Positions 31,971 to 33,724 of a DNA stretch of 33,724 bases are shown piece after piece; position 1 is the stretch's first letter; each line of letters begins with the position of its first letter. The notes under the pieces were generated by a model that had not been told where the DNA came from, ran no database searches, and worked only from the letters and a program-made list of their open reading frames with translations. The DNA lies in contig CAJUEA010000016.1 of the NCBI GenBank assembly GCA_910584975.1, forward strand, positions 1 to 33,724. The letters are read 5' to 3'. Position numbers and translations under genes: made by a program. The DNA comes from an uncultured Christensenella sp. (GTDB lineage Bacteria; Bacillota; Clostridia; Christensenellales; UBA3700).

Positions 31971-33203
31971 TTAAGCAATATTTTCTTTTTTTATAATTTG
32001 TGGCATAGCATTTTTTTCAATACAATCGCCATTAATGATTACCTTTTTAATGTCTTTATCAGACGGAACTGAATACATAAGCTCAAGCAAATTCATTTCC
32101 ACAATAGATTTTAAGCCACGAGCACCAGTTTTTAGATTGATTGCTTTTTTTGCAATCGCTTTGATTGCATCATCTGTAAACTCAAGCTCTACATTATCAA
32201 GATCAAACATTTTTTTGTATTGTTTAAGCACTGCATTTTTTGGTTCAACCAAAATTTTACTCAATGCCTCTTCATCCAATCCGTTCAAACCGACCACAAC
32301 AGGAACTCTTCCAACAAACTCTGGTATCAAACCAAACTTAACCAAATCATCAGGACGCAAATCTGCAATCAAACTGCTGTAATTTTCCTCTGCTTTTTTG
32401 ATGTCACTGCCAAAACCTAATGAAGAAGTATCTTTTCGTTTATCAATAATTTTGTCAAGCCCAACAAACGCACCACCACAAATAAATAATATATTTGTTG
32501 TGTCAATAGGAATTGTTTCTTGCTGTGGATGTTTTCTTCCACCTTGAGGAGGAACATTTGCAATGGTTGATTCAATGATTTTTAACAATGCTTGTTGCAC
32601 ACCCTCACCTGAAACATCACGCGTAATTGAAACATTTTCGCTTTTTCTTGCAATTTTGTCAATTTCGTCAATATAAACAATACCAATTTCAGCTTTTTTA
32701 ACATCAAAATCTGCTGCTTGAATAAGTTTTAGCAAAATGTTTTCCACATCCTCGCCTACATATCCTGCCTCTGTCAAAGCAGTTGCATCAGCCACGGCAA
32801 AAGGCACATTCAAAATTTTTGCCAAAGTTTTTGCAAGCAATGTTTTTCCACTTCCTGTTGGACCCAACACTAACACATTACTTTTTTCAAGACAAATGTC
32901 GTCTTTATAGTTATTTGCAATTCGTTTATAATGATTGTAAACAGCAACGGACAACACTTTTTTTGCTGTTTCTTGACCAACAATATACTCGTCAAGCTTA
33001 CTTTTTATTTCTTGTGGAGTAAGCAGATTGAATGCTACATTGTTGTCATTAGGCATTTCGGCATCTTTTTTTGCATAAATGTCCTCACACGCCTGCACAC
33101 ATCTGTGGCAAATAAATACTCCGTCTGGTGCAGAAATCATTTCGCCAACAACGCTTTCAGTTTGTCCACAAAAAGAACATCTGCATTCAAAATCCTTGTT
33201 CAT
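31971..33203 (-). CDS. clpX: ATP-dependent Clp protease ATP-binding subunit ClpX
   Basis: ClpX is the hexameric AAA+ unfoldase that feeds tagged proteins to ClpP. The 410-residue protein has an N-terminal zinc domain (CSFCGQ...CHRCVQAC), the Walker A loop LGPTGSGKTLLAKTLA, AGYVGEDVENILLKLIQAADFD (pore loop GYVG), Walker B IVYIDEIDKIARK, and GGAFVGLDKIIDKR. LIPEFVGRVPVVVGL carries the RKH-like and sensor region, and GARGLKSIVE is sensor 2. I chose the ATG at 33203, preceded by GGGAGGTTT. It starts 11 bases after clpP. Confidence 0.98.
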   Translation of the reverse strand: MNKDFECRCSFCGQTESVVGEMISAPDGVFICHRCVQACEDIYAKKDAEMPNDNNVAFNLLTPQEIKSKLDEYIVGQETAKKVLSVAVYNHYKRIANNYKDDICLEKSNVLVLGPTGSGKTLLAKTLAKILNVPFAVADATALTEAGYVGEDVENILLKLIQAADFDVKKAEIGIVYIDEIDKIARKSENVSITRDVSGEGVQQALLKIIESTIANVPPQGGRKHPQQETIPIDTTNILFICGGAFVGLDKIIDKRKDTSSLGFGSDIKKAEENYSSLIADLRPDDLVKFGLIPEFVGRVPVVVGLNGLDEEALSKILVEPKNAVLKQYKKMFDLDNVELEFTDDAIKAIAKKAINLKTGARGLKSIVEMNLLELMYSVPSDKDIKKVIINGDCIEKNAMPQIIKKENIA

Positions 33204-33214
33204 AAACCTCCCTA

Positions 33215-33724
33215 TCAAGCTCTTTTTTCGTAAATTTTGTCAATAAGACCATATTCTAAAGCTTGTTCCGCACTCATAAAATTGTCTCTGTCTGTATCTT
33301 TTACTATAGTTTGATAGTCTTTTCCAGTATTTTTAGCAAGTATTTTGTTCAATTTTTCTTTAATTTTCAAAATTTGCTCTGCGTGAATTGCAATATCAGT
33401 TGCCTGACCTTGTGCACCACCCAAAGGTTGATGAATCATAATTTCAGAATTAGGCAAAGAAAATCTTTTTCCTTTTGTGCCTGAGCTTAACAAGAAAGCT
33501 CCCATTGATGCTGCAAGTCCAATGCAAATGGTGCAGATATCACATTTAATATAGTTCATTGTGTCATAAATAGCCATCCCAGCAGATACACTTCCACCCG
33601 GACTATTGATATAAATGTTTATATCTTTGTTTGCATCCTTACCTTCAAGATAAATAAGTTGAGCAACAACAATGTCTGCTGTGGCGTCAGTAATTTCTCC
33701 TGTAATAAAGATTATTCTGTCCTC
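33215..33724 (-). CDS. clpP: ATP-dependent Clp protease proteolytic subunit, partial
   Basis: ClpP is the serine protease chamber partnered with ClpX. The 5' end is beyond the window; 169 codons are visible. The fragment opens EDRIIFITGEITDATADIVVAQ, has INIYINSPGGSVSAGMAIYD, the nucleophile serine in GLAASMGAFLLS, the catalytic histidine in IMIHQPLGGAQG, and the aspartate in DTDRDNFMSAEQALEYGLIDKI. An internal ATG at 33577 is not the true start, because the conserved coding sequence continues upstream to the edge. The product is probably close to 195 residues in full. Confidence 0.97.
   Translation of the reverse strand, partial: EDRIIFITGEITDATADIVVAQLIYLEGKDANKDINIYINSPGGSVSAGMAIYDTMNYIKCDICTICIGLAASMGAFLLSSGTKGKRFSLPNSEIMIHQPLGGAQGQATDIAIHAEQILKIKEKLNKILAKNTGKDYQTIVKDTDRDNFMSAEQALEYGLIDKIYEKRA

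Noticed and set aside
33215..33577. A short 120-residue ClpP starting at the internal ATG
   Set aside because: The conserved ClpP sequence, including SPGGSVSAG, continues upstream in the same frame to the window edge, so the gene is cut rather than short.

Overview
The window is AT-rich DNA (about one-third G+C, judged by eye) from a low-G+C Gram-positive bacterium. The class Clostridia fits best. The evidence is a fused IspH-ribosomal protein S1 gene, the cmk-plsC-ispH/rpsA order, a Clostridia-style sodium-pump decarboxylase operon, TmcAL/YlbM next to pta-ackA-yceD-rpmF, a YlbJ-type membrane protein and purine-rich ribosome binding sites. It looks like a chromosomal core region, probably from an uncultured gut lineage. 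No tRNA, rRNA, CRISPR array, phage or transposase gene was found.

Layout. 1-3548 (minus strand): recX, birA, a P1-family peptidase and the start-side part of nnrE, plus an unrecognised 106-residue gene. 3714-9191 (minus): plsX-rnc-prmA, then rsmE-mtaB, hinT and rpsU, a lipid, rRNA-processing and translation cluster. 9466-11310 (minus): a DUF421 membrane protein and a frame-disrupted DUF4874/DUF4832 lipoprotein. 11632-14811 (minus): pta and ackA for acetate and ATP formation, then yceD-rpmF. 15224-18546 (plus): tmcAL, a lipoprotein and a YlbJ-like membrane protein. A paralogous lipoprotein faces them on the minus strand at 18627-19262. 19849-25130 (minus): a five-gene biotin-dependent Na+ pump operon. 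25481-26029 (minus): a helix-turn-helix/cupin regulator. 26431-31484 (minus): baiN-like oxidoreductase, cmk, plsC and ispH-rpsA. 31971-33724 (minus): clpX and clpP, the latter cut by the window edge.

How the genes connect. The Na+ pump operon encodes two different carboxyltransferases, one of the propionyl-CoA/methylmalonyl-CoA class and one of the oxaloacetate/pyruvate class. With them come one biotin carrier protein, an OadG-like anchor and an enlarged OadB channel. BirA, encoded 20 kb away, is the expected enzyme for biotinylating the carrier. Pta and AckA complete a fermentative energy picture. PlsX, PlsC and IspH point to membrane lipid and isoprenoid synthesis.

The points most worth a second look are: the dual-carboxyltransferase pump with its divergent first subunit and its OadB insertion; two inverted lipoprotein paralogues with nearly identical leaders around YlbJ; a perfect 40-bp palindrome and an orphan consensus promoter near one of them; a hairpin-bearing intergenic repeat family with five copies; and the decayed DUF4832 gene. 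None is clearly a wholly new system. The pump operon is the strongest candidate for unusual biochemistry.
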